Under the pieces are notes generated by a model. That model did not search any database and was not told the origin of the DNA. It saw only the letters and a program-made list of their open reading frames with translations. A stretch of 64,000 nt of DNA, taken from assembly GCF_023008585.1 (NCBI RefSeq), contig NZ_CP095390.1, positions 2,790,001 through 2,854,000 of the forward strand, given 5' to 3'. Below are positions 46,700 to 57,031 of this stretch, in pieces. Every line of letters starts with the position of its first letter. Position 1 is the first letter of the stretch. Both the position numbers and the translations under genes were made by a program. Source of the DNA: Natribaculum breve (GTDB lineage: Archaea; Halobacteriota; Halobacteria; Halobacteriales; Natrialbaceae).

Positions 46700-47569
46700 T
46701 CACTCCTCGCGCAGCTCTTTGACCTTCTGGATGTTCCAGGCGAAGCCGCGGCCGTCCTCGGTGGGCGTCTCGAGCGCGAAGGGCAGGTCCCGAAGGTCGG
46801 GATGGTTCACGATCGCTCGCATGCCGTCCTCGCCGATGTAGCCCTCGCCGACGTGGGCGTGTTCGTCCTTGTGGGTGCCCACGTCGTGTTTCGAGTCGTT
46901 GAGGTGGATGTACTCCAGGTACTCCAGGCCGACCACGTCGTCGAACCGGCCGACGGTCTCGTCGACGGCCTCGGGCGTGGTGAGGTCGTTGCCCGCGACC
47001 AGCGTGTGGGCGGTGTCGATGCAGATGCCGATGTCGGTCTCGGTGCGGTCGATGATCCCCGCGAGGTGTTCGAACTCGCCGCCCAGTTTGGTGCCGCTGC
47101 CGGCGTCGGACTCGATGAGGATCTGCACGCCCTCGGGAACCTCGAGATCGTCGACGACGGCGGCGGCGTTGTCGAGACCGCCCTCGACGCCCGCGCCCGT
47201 GTGCGCGCCGAGGTGGACGTTCACGTACGGAATTCCCAGTTGCTCGGCGGCGTCGAGTTCGGCCTGCATGCTCTCTTTGGACTTCCGGCGGAGGTCCTCT
47301 TTGGGCGTACAGAGGTTGACCAGGTACGACGAGTGGATCACCCACGGTCCCTCGAGTTTTTCGTCGCTTTCCTCGCGAAAGCCTTCGGCGGCCTCCTCGG
47401 AAATCTCGGGTTTGGCCCAGACCTGCGGCGAGGTGGTGAAGATCTGTCCGCAGTTCCCGCCGAACGCGACCTGTCGGCAGACGGCGTTGCGGATGTCGTC
47501 GTACGGCGGCGTCTCCTCGTCCGAGGAGACACGCGATCCGGAGATCGAAACGTGAGCACCGACGTTCAT
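46700..47569 (-). CDS. nfo: Deoxyribonuclease IV (endonuclease IV)
   Basis: 289 residues of the AP endonuclease 2 TIM-barrel family. It starts [11 protein letters not shown]. Metal ligands lie in [66 protein letters not shown] and [10 protein letters not shown]. The enzyme cuts DNA 5' of abasic sites using three metals in base-excision repair. It is a single-gene unit. Confidence 0.93.
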   Translation of the reverse strand: MNVGAHVSISGSRVSSDEETPPYDDIRNAVCRQVAFGGNCGQIFTTSPQVWAKPEISEEAAEGFREESDEKLEGPWVIHSSYLVNLCTPKEDLRRKSKESMQAELDAAEQLGIPYVNVHLGAHTGAGVEGGLDNAAAVVDDLEVPEGVQILIESDAGSGTKLGGEFEHLAGIIDRTETDIGICIDTAHTLVAGNDLTTPEAVDETVGRFDDVVGLEYLEYIHLNDSKHDVGTHKDEHAHVGEGYIGEDGMRAIVNHPDLRDLPFALETPTEDGRGFAWNIQKVKELREE

Positions 47570-47621
47570 GGCACGGTGTCAGTGCCGGGCGATGAAAGGT
47601 ACTTCGAACCTGCTCGAGCGT

Positions 47622-48449
47622 CTACTCCGGACGCTCGCCCGCCTCGAGCACCTCTCGCCTGCGACGCCACGCGTCGGTGCCGTACTTGCGGGCCGCGAGG
47701 GCGCGGGCGTCCTCGAGTTCGTCCGCGCTCCAGGACCCGTCGTCGGCGTCACACCACTTCGCGAGCGCGTCGGCGATCGTCTCGACGGCCTCCTCGCGGT
47801 CGATTCCGGCCTGCTCGCGGATGCTCGTCACCCGATCGGTGAACGTCCCGGTCGAGACGTCGTGGCCGGCGAAGACTCCGAGGTGTCGCCGTGGCTCGAG
47901 GTCGTAGCTGATCGACCCGTGCTGGATCACGACGTCGCGCTGGCGGTACTGGGCGTTGCCGCTGATCTTCTGTCCGTCGGCGACGACGTCGTGGGCCGGG
48001 TGGATGTCCCGCAGGTAACACGACGGCTGGTAGATCGCCGCCTGCGCTTCGCTGGCGAAGTCGGCGTCGACGCTCATCCGCTCGAGGGCCGCGAGGATCG
48101 GCTCGCAGAACAGGCCGTAACACTCCATCAGATCTCCGGGAACCTCCGTGGCGGGTGCGACGATCGTATACGAGATGTCGGCGTACGAGTCGTGGTAGAT
48201 CCCGCCGCCGCCGGTCTGGCGGCGAGTGACGCCGATCCCCTCCCGCTCGCAGAAGTCCCAGTCGACCGTCTCGGGTTCCTGTCGGTAGCCAAGCGAGAGC
48301 GTGCTCGGTTCCCACGAGTAGACCCGGACCGTCCTGACGCCCTCCTCGAGTGCCGTCTCCCCGGCGACTTCCTCGAGTGCCATCTGCGTCGGTCCGTCCC
48401 GCGGCTCGTCCCTGATGACCCGCCACTCCCGGTCTGCGAGGTCGGTCAT
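47622..48449 (-). CDS. lplA: Lipoate-protein ligase A family protein
   Basis: 275 residues from ATG 48449. The family motif RRQTGGGGIYHDSYADISYT is present (RRxxGGGxVxHD type), as are the Lys-containing GQKISGNAQYRQRDVVIQHG and the following SISYDLEP. LplA attaches lipoate to E2 and GcvH proteins through lipoyl-AMP. Haloarchaea have such ligases with partly unclear physiology. Upstream frame extension to 48731 is rejected because it covers a different gene remnant. Confidence 0.9.
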   Translation of the reverse strand: MTDLADREWRVIRDEPRDGPTQMALEEVAGETALEEGVRTVRVYSWEPSTLSLGYRQEPETVDWDFCEREGIGVTRRQTGGGGIYHDSYADISYTIVAPATEVPGDLMECYGLFCEPILAALERMSVDADFASEAQAAIYQPSCYLRDIHPAHDVVADGQKISGNAQYRQRDVVIQHGSISYDLEPRRHLGVFAGHDVSTGTFTDRVTSIREQAGIDREEAVETIADALAKWCDADDGSWSADELEDARALAARKYGTDAWRRRREVLEAGERPE

Positions 48450-48492
48450 GCTCGAGACCTCGCGAGCGAGGGAGAAAGCGATTACGACGGGA

Positions 48493-48702
48493 TCACCAGT
48501 CGACGCTCGGCGTGCCGTCCTCGTGCGGATCGGGGGCGAGCTCTTCGTCCTCGCCTTCGTCCTCGCTCTCGATCTCGACCTCGGCTTCGGCCGCCCGCTC
48601 ACGGACGACCTCGGCGAGTCGTGGCTCGGTCCCGACCGCGCCGGCGTACCAGAGCCGCGCCCCGTCGATCGCTGCGGAAAAGAGAGACAGCAGACCGTAT
48701 CT
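48493..48702 (-). pseudogene. 5'-truncated gene remnant ending in an acidic tail
   Basis: A frame on the minus strand reads LLSLFSAAIDGARLWYAGAV, then GTEPRLAEVVRERAAEAEVE and a Glu/Asp-rich tail ending GTPSVDW at TGA 48493-48495. Codon use and acidity are typical of real coding DNA here. No start codon exists: the frame meets a stop just upstream, where a repeat end (48718 onward) begins. I conclude that only the last 60 or so codons survive. The family was not recognised. Confidence 0.45.
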
Positions 48703-48717
48703 ATCGTCTCAGTTGGT

Positions 48718-48800
48718 ATACTGCCGGACAACGGTCACTGCACACTCGATCGCGTCTCGACGGCTGTCGCCGCTGGGGGGCGTCTCGAGTGTGGCCGACG
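48718..48800. repeat. Dispersed repeat related to the MITE at 58974-59081
   Basis: The segment starting ATACTGCCGGACAAC and containing ACTCGATCGCGTCTCGACGG is about 85-90% identical over roughly 80 nt to the minus-strand sequence running down from 59081. Only one recognisable end is present, so it appears truncated. It separates the truncated gene (48493-48702) from the pst promoter region. Confidence 0.6.
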
Positions 48801-48900
48801 TATGCATATATCGAAGCGGGTGAGTCAAATGGGATGCTATATATCCAGCTATATGCGCCCATACTCTTCAGAGTCCAACAGGCCGGTTCGTACCTGTCTT

Positions 48901-48957
48901 ATCGACCCATACCCCTATTATAAACCGCTTTAATACAGATTCGTCTGGTTTCTGGTG
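48901..48957 (+). promoter_or_regulatory. pst operon promoter region
   Basis: The AT-rich region before pstS has two candidate TATA boxes, ATTATAAAC (about 48916-48924) and TTTAATAC (48929-48936). The second is about 25-29 nt before ATG 48958, suitable for a leaderless mRNA. Phosphate starvation control is expected for pst operons; no operator was identified with confidence. Confidence 0.5.
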
Positions 48958-50088
48958 ATGGCGCAAGACTCAGAGCGTCTGTCCGACCTGGTATCGCGGC
49001 GGAAATTCATTCTTACCTCGGGGGTAGCAGGTGCCACTGCTCTCGCGGGCTGCTCGAGTTCGGGTGAGTCAGAGTCGGCTGACGAGAACGGTTCTGACGG
49101 AGGTAGTTCTTCCGACAACGGCGGCGAATCGTCGGGTGGGAGTTCGGATACGACTCCGTTGACCGCCGACGGATCCTCGACCGTCTACCCGATCACGAGC
49201 CAGGCAGGCTCGCTCTGGAACGGTAACGCACCCGCCGACGACGAGGAGTACTGGGGCCCGGATCAGTACGGCATCGACACCGACAAGAACATGGCCGACT
49301 ACTGGGCGGGCCTCTACGGGTTCGAACCCAGCGGTGAGGAGGGCACTCCGCCGTTCTTCACGTCGATCGGTCTCAACCACACCGGTGTCGGGCTCGAAAA
49401 GCTCGAGAACGGGCAGGTCGACATCGGCGACGCGAGCGCTCCGGTGAGCGCGGAGTTCCCCGACCGCAGCGAGGAGGACCTCGAACCGTTCACCGACCAC
49501 GTCGTCGGCGTCGACGCCCAGCCGATCGTCGTCAGTCAGGAGATCTACGACGCGGGCGTCACCGAACTCACGCTTACGGATATCCAGGACATCTACCAGG
49601 GTCGGGTTACCAACTGGTCGGAACTCGGCGGTCCCGACCGCGACATTCAGGCCATCGGCCGCGCCGATGGCTCCGGTACTGACACCTCCTTCCGGAACAA
49701 CGTGCTGGGTGACCCCGACGCTCCGATGGACGGCGTCGACAGCCGCCGTGGCCAGAACCAGCAGGTGAAGACGGACATCGAGAACGCCGACAACGCGATC
49801 GCCTACATCGCCCTGGCGTTCGTCGACGATGCGACGCCCGCGATCGACCTCGAAATCGACGGCGAGATGTTCGAGTACCCCGACGACTTCGGCTCGCTGG
49901 ACTACCCGCTGGCGCGGGCGCTCCACACCTACACGTGGGACGGCACCTCGAACAAGGAGGCGGCGTTCATCCGCATGCTGCTGAGCGACTACGGCCAGGA
50001 GATGTTCGTCGAGAGCGCCGACTACCTGCCGGTGACCGACGAGCGTCGACAGGAAGAGATCGACAAGCTGCCCGAACCGACCAACTGA
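48958..50088 (+). CDS. pstS: Phosphate ABC transporter substrate-binding lipoprotein PstS
   Basis: 376 residues from ATG 48958. It has a Tat signal with RR at 14-15, a lipobox end LAGC (C32) and a long Ser/Gly/Asp linker. The binding domain starts LTADGSSTVYPIT (the conserved phosphate-binding GSSTV) and has GRADGSGTDTSFRNN, the second phosphate-binding loop. It is a membrane-anchored lipoprotein catching phosphate outside the cell and heads the complete pst operon. An in-frame GTG one codon earlier is possible. Confidence 0.94.
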   Translation: MAQDSERLSDLVSRRKFILTSGVAGATALAGCSSSGESESADENGSDGGSSSDNGGESSGGSSDTTPLTADGSSTVYPITSQAGSLWNGNAPADDEEYWGPDQYGIDTDKNMADYWAGLYGFEPSGEEGTPPFFTSIGLNHTGVGLEKLENGQVDIGDASAPVSAEFPDRSEEDLEPFTDHVVGVDAQPIVVSQEIYDAGVTELTLTDIQDIYQGRVTNWSELGGPDRDIQAIGRADGSGTDTSFRNNVLGDPDAPMDGVDSRRGQNQQVKTDIENADNAIAYIALAFVDDATPAIDLEIDGEMFEYPDDFGSLDYPLARALHTYTWDGTSNKEAAFIRMLLSDYGQEMFVESADYLPVTDERRQEEIDKLPEPTN

Positions 50089-50134
50089 GCGACGCGGTCG
50101 GCTGCTATTTCCCGCGGTATTCATCAATCAACAC

Positions 50135-51247
50135 ATGACTGACTTATCATCCTTCGACACCCGACAGCGGCTTCGGCGACTGGTCGAAACCGACCGCGAG
50201 GTCGCCTCGCTGTTTGCGGTCGCCACCGTCTGTCTCGTCGCGACGTTCGCCCTGTTCCTGTTGAACTCGACGGTCACGGTGGTCCCCCTCGCCGGCTTTC
50301 TGGCCGCGACCGGTTACGGCTGGTACGCCCACCAGGCCGAGACCGCCCGCGCGCTGACTTTTCTGGCGACCGTCTCGACGATCCTCGTTCTCGGGCTGAT
50401 CACTGTCTACGTGTTCCTCGAGGCCCTGCCCGTCTTCCAGCGGATGGGGATCCGGCTGTTCGGCTTCACCGAACCGATCGAGCTCTTCGGCGTGACGCTC
50501 ATCCCGAGCGTCGACAGTTACTGGAGCACCAGCCAGCACACCTACTCGCTGATCCCGATGATCTGGGGGACGTTCGTGACGACGCTGCTGGCGACGGCAA
50601 TCGCCGCACCGCTTGGAATCGCCGCGGCGCTGTTCCTCGCCGAGATCGCCCCGCCGCTGGTCCGCGAGACGGTCAAACCCGGCGTCGAGATCCTCGCCGG
50701 CATCCCCTCGATCGTCTACGGCTACCTCGGCTTCGTCGTGCTGAACCAGTTCTTCTACCAGAACCTGGAGATGGCCAACCTCGGCAGTCTCTTTCTGGTC
50801 GGGCTGGTCATCGGCCTGATGGCGCTGCCGACGGTCGTTTCGGTCGCCGACGATGCACTCACGAGCGTGCCCGACGCGATGCGCGACGGCGCGATCGCGA
50901 TGGGACTGACCGAGTGGCAGACGATGAAGTCGATCACGCTCCCGGCGGCACTCTCCGGCGTTTCGGCGGCGGTCCTGCTCGGCATCGGCCGGGCGGTCGG
51001 CGAGACGATGGCCGCGACGGTCATCCTCGGCCACACCCAGCGACTCCCCGACCCGCTCCAGGACGTCTTCGACAACACCGAGACGCTCACCAGCCTCATC
51101 GCGAGCCAGTACGGCAACGCCGACGGCCTCCATATGAACGCGCTGTTCACCGCCGGTGTCGTGCTGTTCGTCACGGTGATGATCTTGAGCATCGCCGCCA
51201 GACGCATCGAGCTCAGAATGAACCGCAAGCTCGGGGGTGAGCTATGA
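50135..51247 (+). CDS. pstC: Phosphate ABC transporter permease PstC
   Basis: 370 residues with about seven to eight helices. The C-terminal permease domain (from about residue 145) includes IPMIWGTFVTTLLATAIAAP and the EAA loop DAMRDGAIAMGLTEWQTMKS. PstC and PstA form the phosphate channel. Its stop overlaps the ATG of pstA (ATGA). Confidence 0.93.
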   Translation: MTDLSSFDTRQRLRRLVETDREVASLFAVATVCLVATFALFLLNSTVTVVPLAGFLAATGYGWYAHQAETARALTFLATVSTILVLGLITVYVFLEALPVFQRMGIRLFGFTEPIELFGVTLIPSVDSYWSTSQHTYSLIPMIWGTFVTTLLATAIAAPLGIAAALFLAEIAPPLVRETVKPGVEILAGIPSIVYGYLGFVVLNQFFYQNLEMANLGSLFLVGLVIGLMALPTVVSVADDALTSVPDAMRDGAIAMGLTEWQTMKSITLPAALSGVSAAVLLGIGRAVGETMAATVILGHTQRLPDPLQDVFDNTETLTSLIASQYGNADGLHMNALFTAGVVLFVTVMILSIAARRIELRMNRKLGGEL

Positions 51248-52794
51248 GCTATCCCACGGACTCGGCACTGGTCGTCGACGATACGGGAACCGCAGAGCGC
51301 CTCGCCTCTGGGGTCGTCGGCCTCGGGCTGGTGACGTTCGTCTTCTCGCTGCTGGGTCTCACCCAGATCGTCACCGAGGAAACGGCGATCCTCGGCGTTG
51401 GCCTCTACGACTTCCTCGCCGTCGGCCTCCTGCTGATGGGCGTTGCAACTGTCGGCCTCGGCGTGGGCTCTCGGGTCGGCGTCTTCAACACGACGCCGGA
51501 CGCGACGCCCGGAGCCGTTACCGCGGCCCTCTTCGGTCTCGGCGGCTTCGTCGTCGCCGGACTGCTCGCCTCACAACTGCTCGGCTTCGGCACGCTCGGC
51601 TGGCTCGCGGTCGCCTCGCTGATCGGTGGCGTGACGTTCGTCGGCGTCGCGCTTGCACCCGAAGATATCGGCTCGACGCTCCCGCCGGGGCTCGCCGCTA
51701 TCGTCGTCGGTCTGCTGATCGTCGGTGGTATCCTCACACCCGCTTTCGCGTGGGAGCCCGAGGGCTTTTCGGCGACGCTCACCGGCTCGATGGCGATCCC
51801 GCTGGCCCTCAGCGTAACCTCGCTGGTGACGATGTGGGCCGGTGCGAAGGCCTACGAGGGCTACGGCAGTACGGGTCGCCAGACCGCGGCCTACCTGCTG
51901 GTCGGCATCAACGCGGTCGCCATCATCGCCGTCCTCGTCGGATTGCTCCTGTTTATTGCCTCGAAGGGCGTCGGTCCCGCCTTCCAGGGCTTCTCACTCG
52001 TGCCCTTCGAGTGGCCCTTCGTCACTAACGGGTACTCCTTCCGGCCCGAAGTCATCAACGGCGTCTTCCCCGCGATCGTCGGGACGATCTGGCTGGTGAT
52101 CGGCGCGGTGATCACCGGCGTCCCGATCGCGGTCGCGGCGGCCGTCTTCCTCACCGAGTACGCCGAACAGGGTCGGTTCGTCGGCGCGGTCGAGATCGCT
52201 ACGAACGGGCTGTGGAGTACGCCCAGCGTCGTCTACGGGCTGTTCGGCTACGCCTTCCTCGTCCCCCGGCTGGGCGGGTCGACGTCGCTTTTGACCGGAA
52301 TGCTCGTTCTCGGGTTCATGCTGTTGCCGCTGTGTCTGATCACCTCCCGAGAGGCCATCAAAGCGGTGCCCGACGAGTACCGCGATGCGAGTGCGGCACT
52401 CGGCGTCAGCCAGTGGGAGACGATCAAAAGCGTCGTCCTCCCGGCGGCGATGCCGGGGATTCTCACCGGCGTCATTCTCGGGGTCGGTCGGATCGCCGGC
52501 GAGACTGCTCCGATCCTGTTGGTGATGGCCGGTGGCCTCCGTGACGACGCGCCGAACGTGCTCGGTTCTTTCGAGTTCACGAGCGCGCCGCCGTTCGTCG
52601 CCAACGATGCGCTTCTGCAGAGCGCACCGGCACTGCCTTACCAACTGTATGCGACGATCACTGCGGGCGTCTCCGCAGAGAACGCCACCGAGTTCGGCTG
52701 GGCGACGGCGTTCATTCTGTTGCTCGTCGTGCTATCGTTCTATGCAATCGGTATCTTCTCGCGACTCTACTTCCGACGGAGGTTGAATTCATGA
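51244..52794 (+). CDS. pstA: Phosphate ABC transporter permease PstA
   Basis: 516 residues, longer than bacterial PstA (about 290). The extra N-terminal half carries about six additional helices (for example [20 protein letters not shown]). The permease domain is in the second half, with the EAA loop [20 protein letters not shown]. Haloarchaeal PstA proteins are often extended like this. It overlaps pstC and pstB by 4 nt each. Confidence 0.92.
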   Translation: MSYPTDSALVVDDTGTAERLASGVVGLGLVTFVFSLLGLTQIVTEETAILGVGLYDFLAVGLLLMGVATVGLGVGSRVGVFNTTPDATPGAVTAALFGLGGFVVAGLLASQLLGFGTLGWLAVASLIGGVTFVGVALAPEDIGSTLPPGLAAIVVGLLIVGGILTPAFAWEPEGFSATLTGSMAIPLALSVTSLVTMWAGAKAYEGYGSTGRQTAAYLLVGINAVAIIAVLVGLLLFIASKGVGPAFQGFSLVPFEWPFVTNGYSFRPEVINGVFPAIVGTIWLVIGAVITGVPIAVAAAVFLTEYAEQGRFVGAVEIATNGLWSTPSVVYGLFGYAFLVPRLGGSTSLLTGMLVLGFMLLPLCLITSREAIKAVPDEYRDASAALGVSQWETIKSVVLPAAMPGILTGVILGVGRIAGETAPILLVMAGGLRDDAPNVLGSFEFTSAPPFVANDALLQSAPALPYQLYATITAGVSAENATEFGWATAFILLLVVLSFYAIGIFSRLYFRRRLNS

Positions 52795-53717
52795 CCGAAA
52801 CAACGACACAGGACACCGACCGAAGCGAGACGGCAGGCGCATCGTCCGACAGCCAGACCCGGAGCCAGCCCGGCGCAGGGACGGAGTCGACGCCCGAGAC
52901 GTGGACCGACTACGAGTTCGAGGGCGAACCCAAGATGGCCGTCAGTGGCCTCGACGTGTACTACGGCGACGATCAGGCACTCGACGACATCTCGATCGAG
53001 ATCCCCGAAAAGAGCGTCACTGCACTCATCGGCCCCTCCGGTTGCGGGAAGTCGACGTTCCTCCGGTGTCTCAACCGGATGAACGACCGGATTCGCGGTG
53101 CAAACGTCGACGGCACCGTGACGTTCGAGGGCAAGAACATCTATCAGGAGGCGTTGGATCTCGTCGAACTCCGAAAGCGCGTCGGGATGGTCTTCCAGGC
53201 ACCGAACCCGTTCCCGAAGTCGATCCGCGACAACGTCGCGTACGGTCCGCGAAAGCACGGCAAGGTTCGCACGGACTTCCTCGCGAAACTGACCGGTCGC
53301 GACGATTCCGAACGGGAGGACGAGATCGTCGAACGGTCGTTGAAACAGGCCGCGCTGTGGGACGAGGTGAAAGACCGACTCGACGACAACGCCCTCGGGC
53401 TGTCGGGCGGCCAGCAACAGCGGCTGTGCATCGCCCGGTGTCTCGCTGTTGACCCGGAGGTCATCCTGATGGACGAGCCGGCCTCGGCGCTCGACCCGAT
53501 CGCCACCGCGAAAATCGAGGACCTCATCGAAGATCTCGCCGAGGACTACACGGTCGTGATCGTCACGCACAACATGCAGCAGGCGGCACGCATCTCCGAC
53601 CAGACAGCCGTGTTCCTGACTGGCGGCGAGCTCGTGGAGTACGGCGACACCGACCAGGTGTTCGAGGATCCACAGAGCCAGCGCGTCGAGGATTACATCA
53701 CCGGCAAGTTCGGGTGA
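52791..53717 (+). CDS. pstB: Phosphate ABC transporter ATPase PstB
   Basis: 308 residues with an acidic, Gln/Ser-rich N-terminal tail of about 45 residues. Walker [10 protein letters not shown] is at 81-89, the signature is [12 protein letters not shown], Walker B is [13 protein letters not shown], and the switch His is in [10 protein letters not shown]. It powers phosphate import. The ATGA and GTGA overlaps tie it to pstA and phoU. Confidence 0.95.
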   Translation: MTETTTQDTDRSETAGASSDSQTRSQPGAGTESTPETWTDYEFEGEPKMAVSGLDVYYGDDQALDDISIEIPEKSVTALIGPSGCGKSTFLRCLNRMNDRIRGANVDGTVTFEGKNIYQEALDLVELRKRVGMVFQAPNPFPKSIRDNVAYGPRKHGKVRTDFLAKLTGRDDSEREDEIVERSLKQAALWDEVKDRLDDNALGLSGGQQQRLCIARCLAVDPEVILMDEPASALDPIATAKIEDLIEDLAEDYTVVIVTHNMQQAARISDQTAVFLTGGELVEYGDTDQVFEDPQSQRVEDYITGKFG

Positions 53718-54400
53718 CTGCCGTGACACGAGAGACGTACCAGCAATCGCTGGATTCCCTCCGGGACGACGTACTCGAGATGGGTTCGCTCGTCGTCGAA
53801 CGGCTCGAGGTCGGGCTGGAGAGCGTAGTCAACGAGGATCAATCACTGGCCCGGGAAGTCATCGAGGGCGATGCAGACGTAAACGAGACGTACCTCACAC
53901 TGGAAAACCAGTGTGTCGACTTATTCGCCCTCCAGCAGCCCGTGGCGAGTGATCTCCGCTTCGTCACGGCCTCGTTCAAAATCATCACCGACCTCGAACG
54001 CGTCGGTGATTTGGCAGCCAATCTGGCGCAGTACGCACTGACAGCGAAGCGCAAATTCACGCCTGAAGTCGCCATCGAGGACATCGGTCACAACGCAAGG
54101 GCCCTCCTCACGCGAAGTCTCGAAGCGTACGAAACCGAAGACGTCGACGCGTGTCGGGAGATCGCAGCCAGCGACGACGACGTCGATGCCCTCTGTCAGC
54201 GGGCGAGCGAAACCGTTACGCGGGACTTGATCGAGCGCGAGGCAGACAGCGGCGATCCGTGGGCGGTCGAACAACTACTCGACGACGTCTCGCGTGTACT
54301 GTTGACGATTCGTGACCTCGAACGGATCGCCGACCACGCCGTGAATATTGCAGCACGGACCCTGTACATGGCCGAGAACGACCCTGCACTCATCTATTGA
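53714..54400 (+). CDS. phoU: Phosphate transport regulator PhoU
   Basis: 228 residues, two PhoU three-helix repeats. The first metal-binding E/DxxxD region reads [20 protein letters not shown] and the second [20 protein letters not shown]. PhoU restrains Pst uptake and phosphate signalling in bacteria. The GTG start overlaps the pstB stop; a second GTG at 53723 is an alternative. The next gene starts 4 nt after its stop. Confidence 0.93.
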   Translation: MTAVTRETYQQSLDSLRDDVLEMGSLVVERLEVGLESVVNEDQSLAREVIEGDADVNETYLTLENQCVDLFALQQPVASDLRFVTASFKIITDLERVGDLAANLAQYALTAKRKFTPEVAIEDIGHNARALLTRSLEAYETEDVDACREIAASDDDVDALCQRASETVTRDLIEREADSGDPWAVEQLLDDVSRVLLTIRDLERIADHAVNIAARTLYMAENDPALIY

Positions 54401-54403
54401 CCG

Positions 54404-55471
54404 ATGGAGACACGCAAAATACAGACGGTCAGCAGCGGAACATACACCGTGTCACTCCCCAAAGAGTGGGCCGAGTCCCAGGACATCACTGCAGGCGATA
54501 CCGTCAGCCTGCATACACACATCGACGGAGTGCTCGCCCTCCAGGCCCAGGAGTGTGCGGACGACACGCCCGAACGAATCGCCATCCAGGTCGCTCACGC
54601 CGACGCCGAGCCACTCGAGCGGACCCTGCGGGCAGCCTACGCCGTCGGTGCGAAGGAAGTGCGACTCGAGGCCGTCGATCGTTTTACGACCGACCAGCGA
54701 CGCATCGTCGACCAGGTTGCCAGAAACCTCACTGGGGTGTCGGTCACTGCGGAGTCCGAATCGACGATCACGGTTCGAACGCTCCTCGATACCGAGGAGG
54801 TGTCGGTTCGACAGTCGGTGTGCCAGCTCAAGTTCGTCGCACTATCGATGCATCGCGACGCAACGGCTGCGGTGACTGAGGACACAGATCCCGGAAATCT
54901 GGCCGATCGCGACGATCAGGCCGATCGCCTCTACGCGATGATCGACTGGTCCTTTGCTCGGGGGCTCGCACGTCTCGGCGAGGTCGATGCGCTGGGATTG
55001 ACCCGTCCGGAGCTGTTCGAACTGTGGGGGACGACTCGCGAGCTAGAGCGCGTCGCCGACCACGCCGAAGGCATAGCAACCGTCGCCGCCGAAATCGACG
55101 TGGCCGTGGACGATTCGATCAAAAACGACCTCCGTGAGGTTGCAGCGACGGCACGCGAGATCGTTGCGGACGCGGTGAGTGTCATCGTCGGCGACGTGAG
55201 CGTCGAAACCGCACAACAGGCGTTGACTGCTCGTGATCGGGTACGCGAAGAAATAGCGACACTCGAGCGCCGACTGGGGGAATCGTCGAACGAAGGCACC
55301 CAACTCGGACCGGTTCTCGATAGATTGCGACGGACAGCCGAACACGGGGGGAACATCGCGGAGTTCGGACTCCGACACGCCATCCGCCACGGTGAACTGA
55401 CGGAACCACCCCAGGAGGCTGCGAACGCGGAGGACTCGACTCGAGAATCTCACGCCTCGACTGGAGGGTGA
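54404..55471 (+). CDS. AbrB/SpoVT-type domain fused to PhoU domain (phosphate regulator)
   Basis: 355 residues. The N-terminus METRKIQTVSSGTYTVSLPK followed by EWAESQDITAGDTVSLH is a swapped-hairpin AbrB/SpoVT-like DNA-binding domain (residues 1-45). From about residue 110 two PhoU-like helical repeats follow, with TTRELERVADHAEGIATVAA. It is likely a DNA-binding regulator that senses phosphate status through its PhoU part. Placement at the end of pstSCAB-phoU supports this. Binding sites are not known. Confidence 0.88.
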   Translation: METRKIQTVSSGTYTVSLPKEWAESQDITAGDTVSLHTHIDGVLALQAQECADDTPERIAIQVAHADAEPLERTLRAAYAVGAKEVRLEAVDRFTTDQRRIVDQVARNLTGVSVTAESESTITVRTLLDTEEVSVRQSVCQLKFVALSMHRDATAAVTEDTDPGNLADRDDQADRLYAMIDWSFARGLARLGEVDALGLTRPELFELWGTTRELERVADHAEGIATVAAEIDVAVDDSIKNDLREVAATAREIVADAVSVIVGDVSVETAQQALTARDRVREEIATLERRLGESSNEGTQLGPVLDRLRRTAEHGGNIAEFGLRHAIRHGELTEPPQEAANAEDSTRESHASTGG

Positions 55472-55777
55472 CCACCGGTTCGGACTCCGTCGACAGATCG
55501 AGTCCCGCCGAATGCGCTATCGGTGTGAGACGTACCAGCTCGGGATCGCTCTCCGGACCGATCCCTGTCATACCGATCTCGTCGCGCCGTTCGAGAACTT
55601 CGAGCGCTCGACTGATTCGATTGAAACTGGCCTCTCTGCCGAACCCTGTGTCCGTCGCCTCGATTTCGTATCGCAGTATGTGATTTACCCCTCGCAAGAG
55701 CCGACCAGTTCGTCTGCGCACTCGAAACCCGCCCGCTCGTCACGACGTTTTTACGTCCACGCTGGCTACGTCTGCCC
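55472..55777. other. Intergenic region before the Rio2 gene
   Basis: 306 bases between the AbrB-PhoU gene and rio2. A minus-strand open frame here reads LRYEIEATDTGFGREASFNR and similar. It is intact and acidic enough to look coding in part, but it lacks a clear start and promoter. I treat it as unproven. A TATA-like GTTTTTACG occurs about 30 nt before the rio2 start. Confidence 0.4.
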
Positions 55778-56680
55778 ATGGTGCGGAACGTCGCCGGCCT
55801 CTTGCCGGACCTCGAGACGGAAGACTTCTATCTACTGTCGGGCGTCGAACAGGGGATGCGCTTCTCGGAGTGGGTCCAGCGCGAGAAACTGCCCCGCTTT
55901 TCGGGACTGTCTCCCGAGGAGGTCGATTACCGACTCGAGCGGTGTCTCAAACGCGGGCTGATCGAGAAGAAGACGATCCAGTACGAGGGGTACACCCTCC
56001 AGTTCGAGGGGTACGACGTCCTCGCGCTCCACGCCCTGGTCGAGCGGGAGACGATCTCCGAGTTCGGCGCGCCGCTGGGCGTCGGCAAGGAAAGCGACGT
56101 CTACGAGGTGCGCTCGTACAAGCCGCTCGCGCTGAAGTATCACCGCGAGGGCTATACGAACTTTCGCGAGGTGAACAAAGAGCGCGATTACACCTCCGAC
56201 AAGCGACACGTCTCCTGGATGTACACGGCCCGGAAGGCCGCCGAGCGCGAGTACGAGATCTTAGAGTCGATGTATCCCGACGTGGCCGTCCCCCGACCGA
56301 TCGACCAGAACCGCCACGCGATCGTCATGGAGAAGATGGACGGCGTCGAACTCTCGCGGGCGAAACTCGACGACGAGCAGGTCGTCGGCGTCCTCGAGCT
56401 GTTACTTCGCGAACTCACGCGCGCACACGAGCGGGGATACGTCCACGCCGACATGAGCGAGTACAACGTCTTCGTGAGCGAGGAGGGCGTGACGATCTTC
56501 GACTGGCCCCAGGCGGTGGCGACCGACCACGAGAACGCACCCGAGTTCCTCCGGCGCGACGTCTCCAACCTGGTCGGCTACTTCCGCCGGAAGTATCCCC
56601 GCGTCGTCCCCGACGTCGACGTCGGCGACGTCGCCGCCGCGATCGCAGACGAATCGTTCGACTCGCTCGAGGACGTCTAG
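55778..56680 (+). CDS. rio2: RIO-type serine/threonine kinase Rio2
   Basis: 300 residues. The N-terminal winged helix (residues 1-85) precedes the ATP-binding loop GAPLGVGKESDVYEV, an RIO2-type P-loop. The catalytic loop YVHADMSEYNVFV and the metal-binding Asp in TIFDWPQAV are intact. Rio2 acts in small-subunit ribosome maturation in archaea and eukaryotes. It is a single-gene unit. Confidence 0.93.
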   Translation: MVRNVAGLLPDLETEDFYLLSGVEQGMRFSEWVQREKLPRFSGLSPEEVDYRLERCLKRGLIEKKTIQYEGYTLQFEGYDVLALHALVERETISEFGAPLGVGKESDVYEVRSYKPLALKYHREGYTNFREVNKERDYTSDKRHVSWMYTARKAAEREYEILESMYPDVAVPRPIDQNRHAIVMEKMDGVELSRAKLDDEQVVGVLELLLRELTRAHERGYVHADMSEYNVFVSEEGVTIFDWPQAVATDHENAPEFLRRDVSNLVGYFRRKYPRVVPDVDVGDVAAAIADESFDSLEDV

Positions 56681-57031
56681 ACCACCTGCTCCTGTTTCTC
56701 CCGGATCGCCGCTGTGTTGCACTCGTTAGCGACGGGACGTCCCGCTGGCCGGCGATCTCGAGGCAGCTCTGTCGTCGAGGCTGGAACTGCCGTGCGGCCG
56801 GTCATACACCCCATAGTGATATACGAAATCGGCCTCGTGGTGCTGCGAATACCCCAAAATCCGTGCACGAGATTCGCGTCTGTCGGTAGGAATCGATCCC
56901 GAATACAGGGCCGATCAAGGAATCACGACCGCCACTCACCACCCGTGAGTGGCGGTCGGGTGGGCGAAAACGGTATAATCAGTCGATTTAGACAGTGATA
57001 CCTCTCAGAAAGGGCAAGCACGGGGCGGGAT
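56681..57031. other. Intergenic region with a perfect hairpin
   Basis: 351 bases without a gene. The 14-bp perfect stem CGACCGCCACTCAC / GTGAGTGGCGGTCG (56926-56939 and 56945-56958) has a 5-nt loop. It could be a terminator or part of the IS left flank. AATCCGTGCACG at about 56858 is repeated in reverse orientation near 58852-58864 on the other side of the transposase, and may mark the boundaries of the mobile element. Confidence 0.5.

Noticed and set aside
55182..55721. Minus-strand frame between the AbrB-PhoU and Rio2 genes
   Set aside because: It overlaps the AbrB-PhoU gene, lacks a clear promoter, and its plausible part has no recognised family. It is left as an intergenic note.
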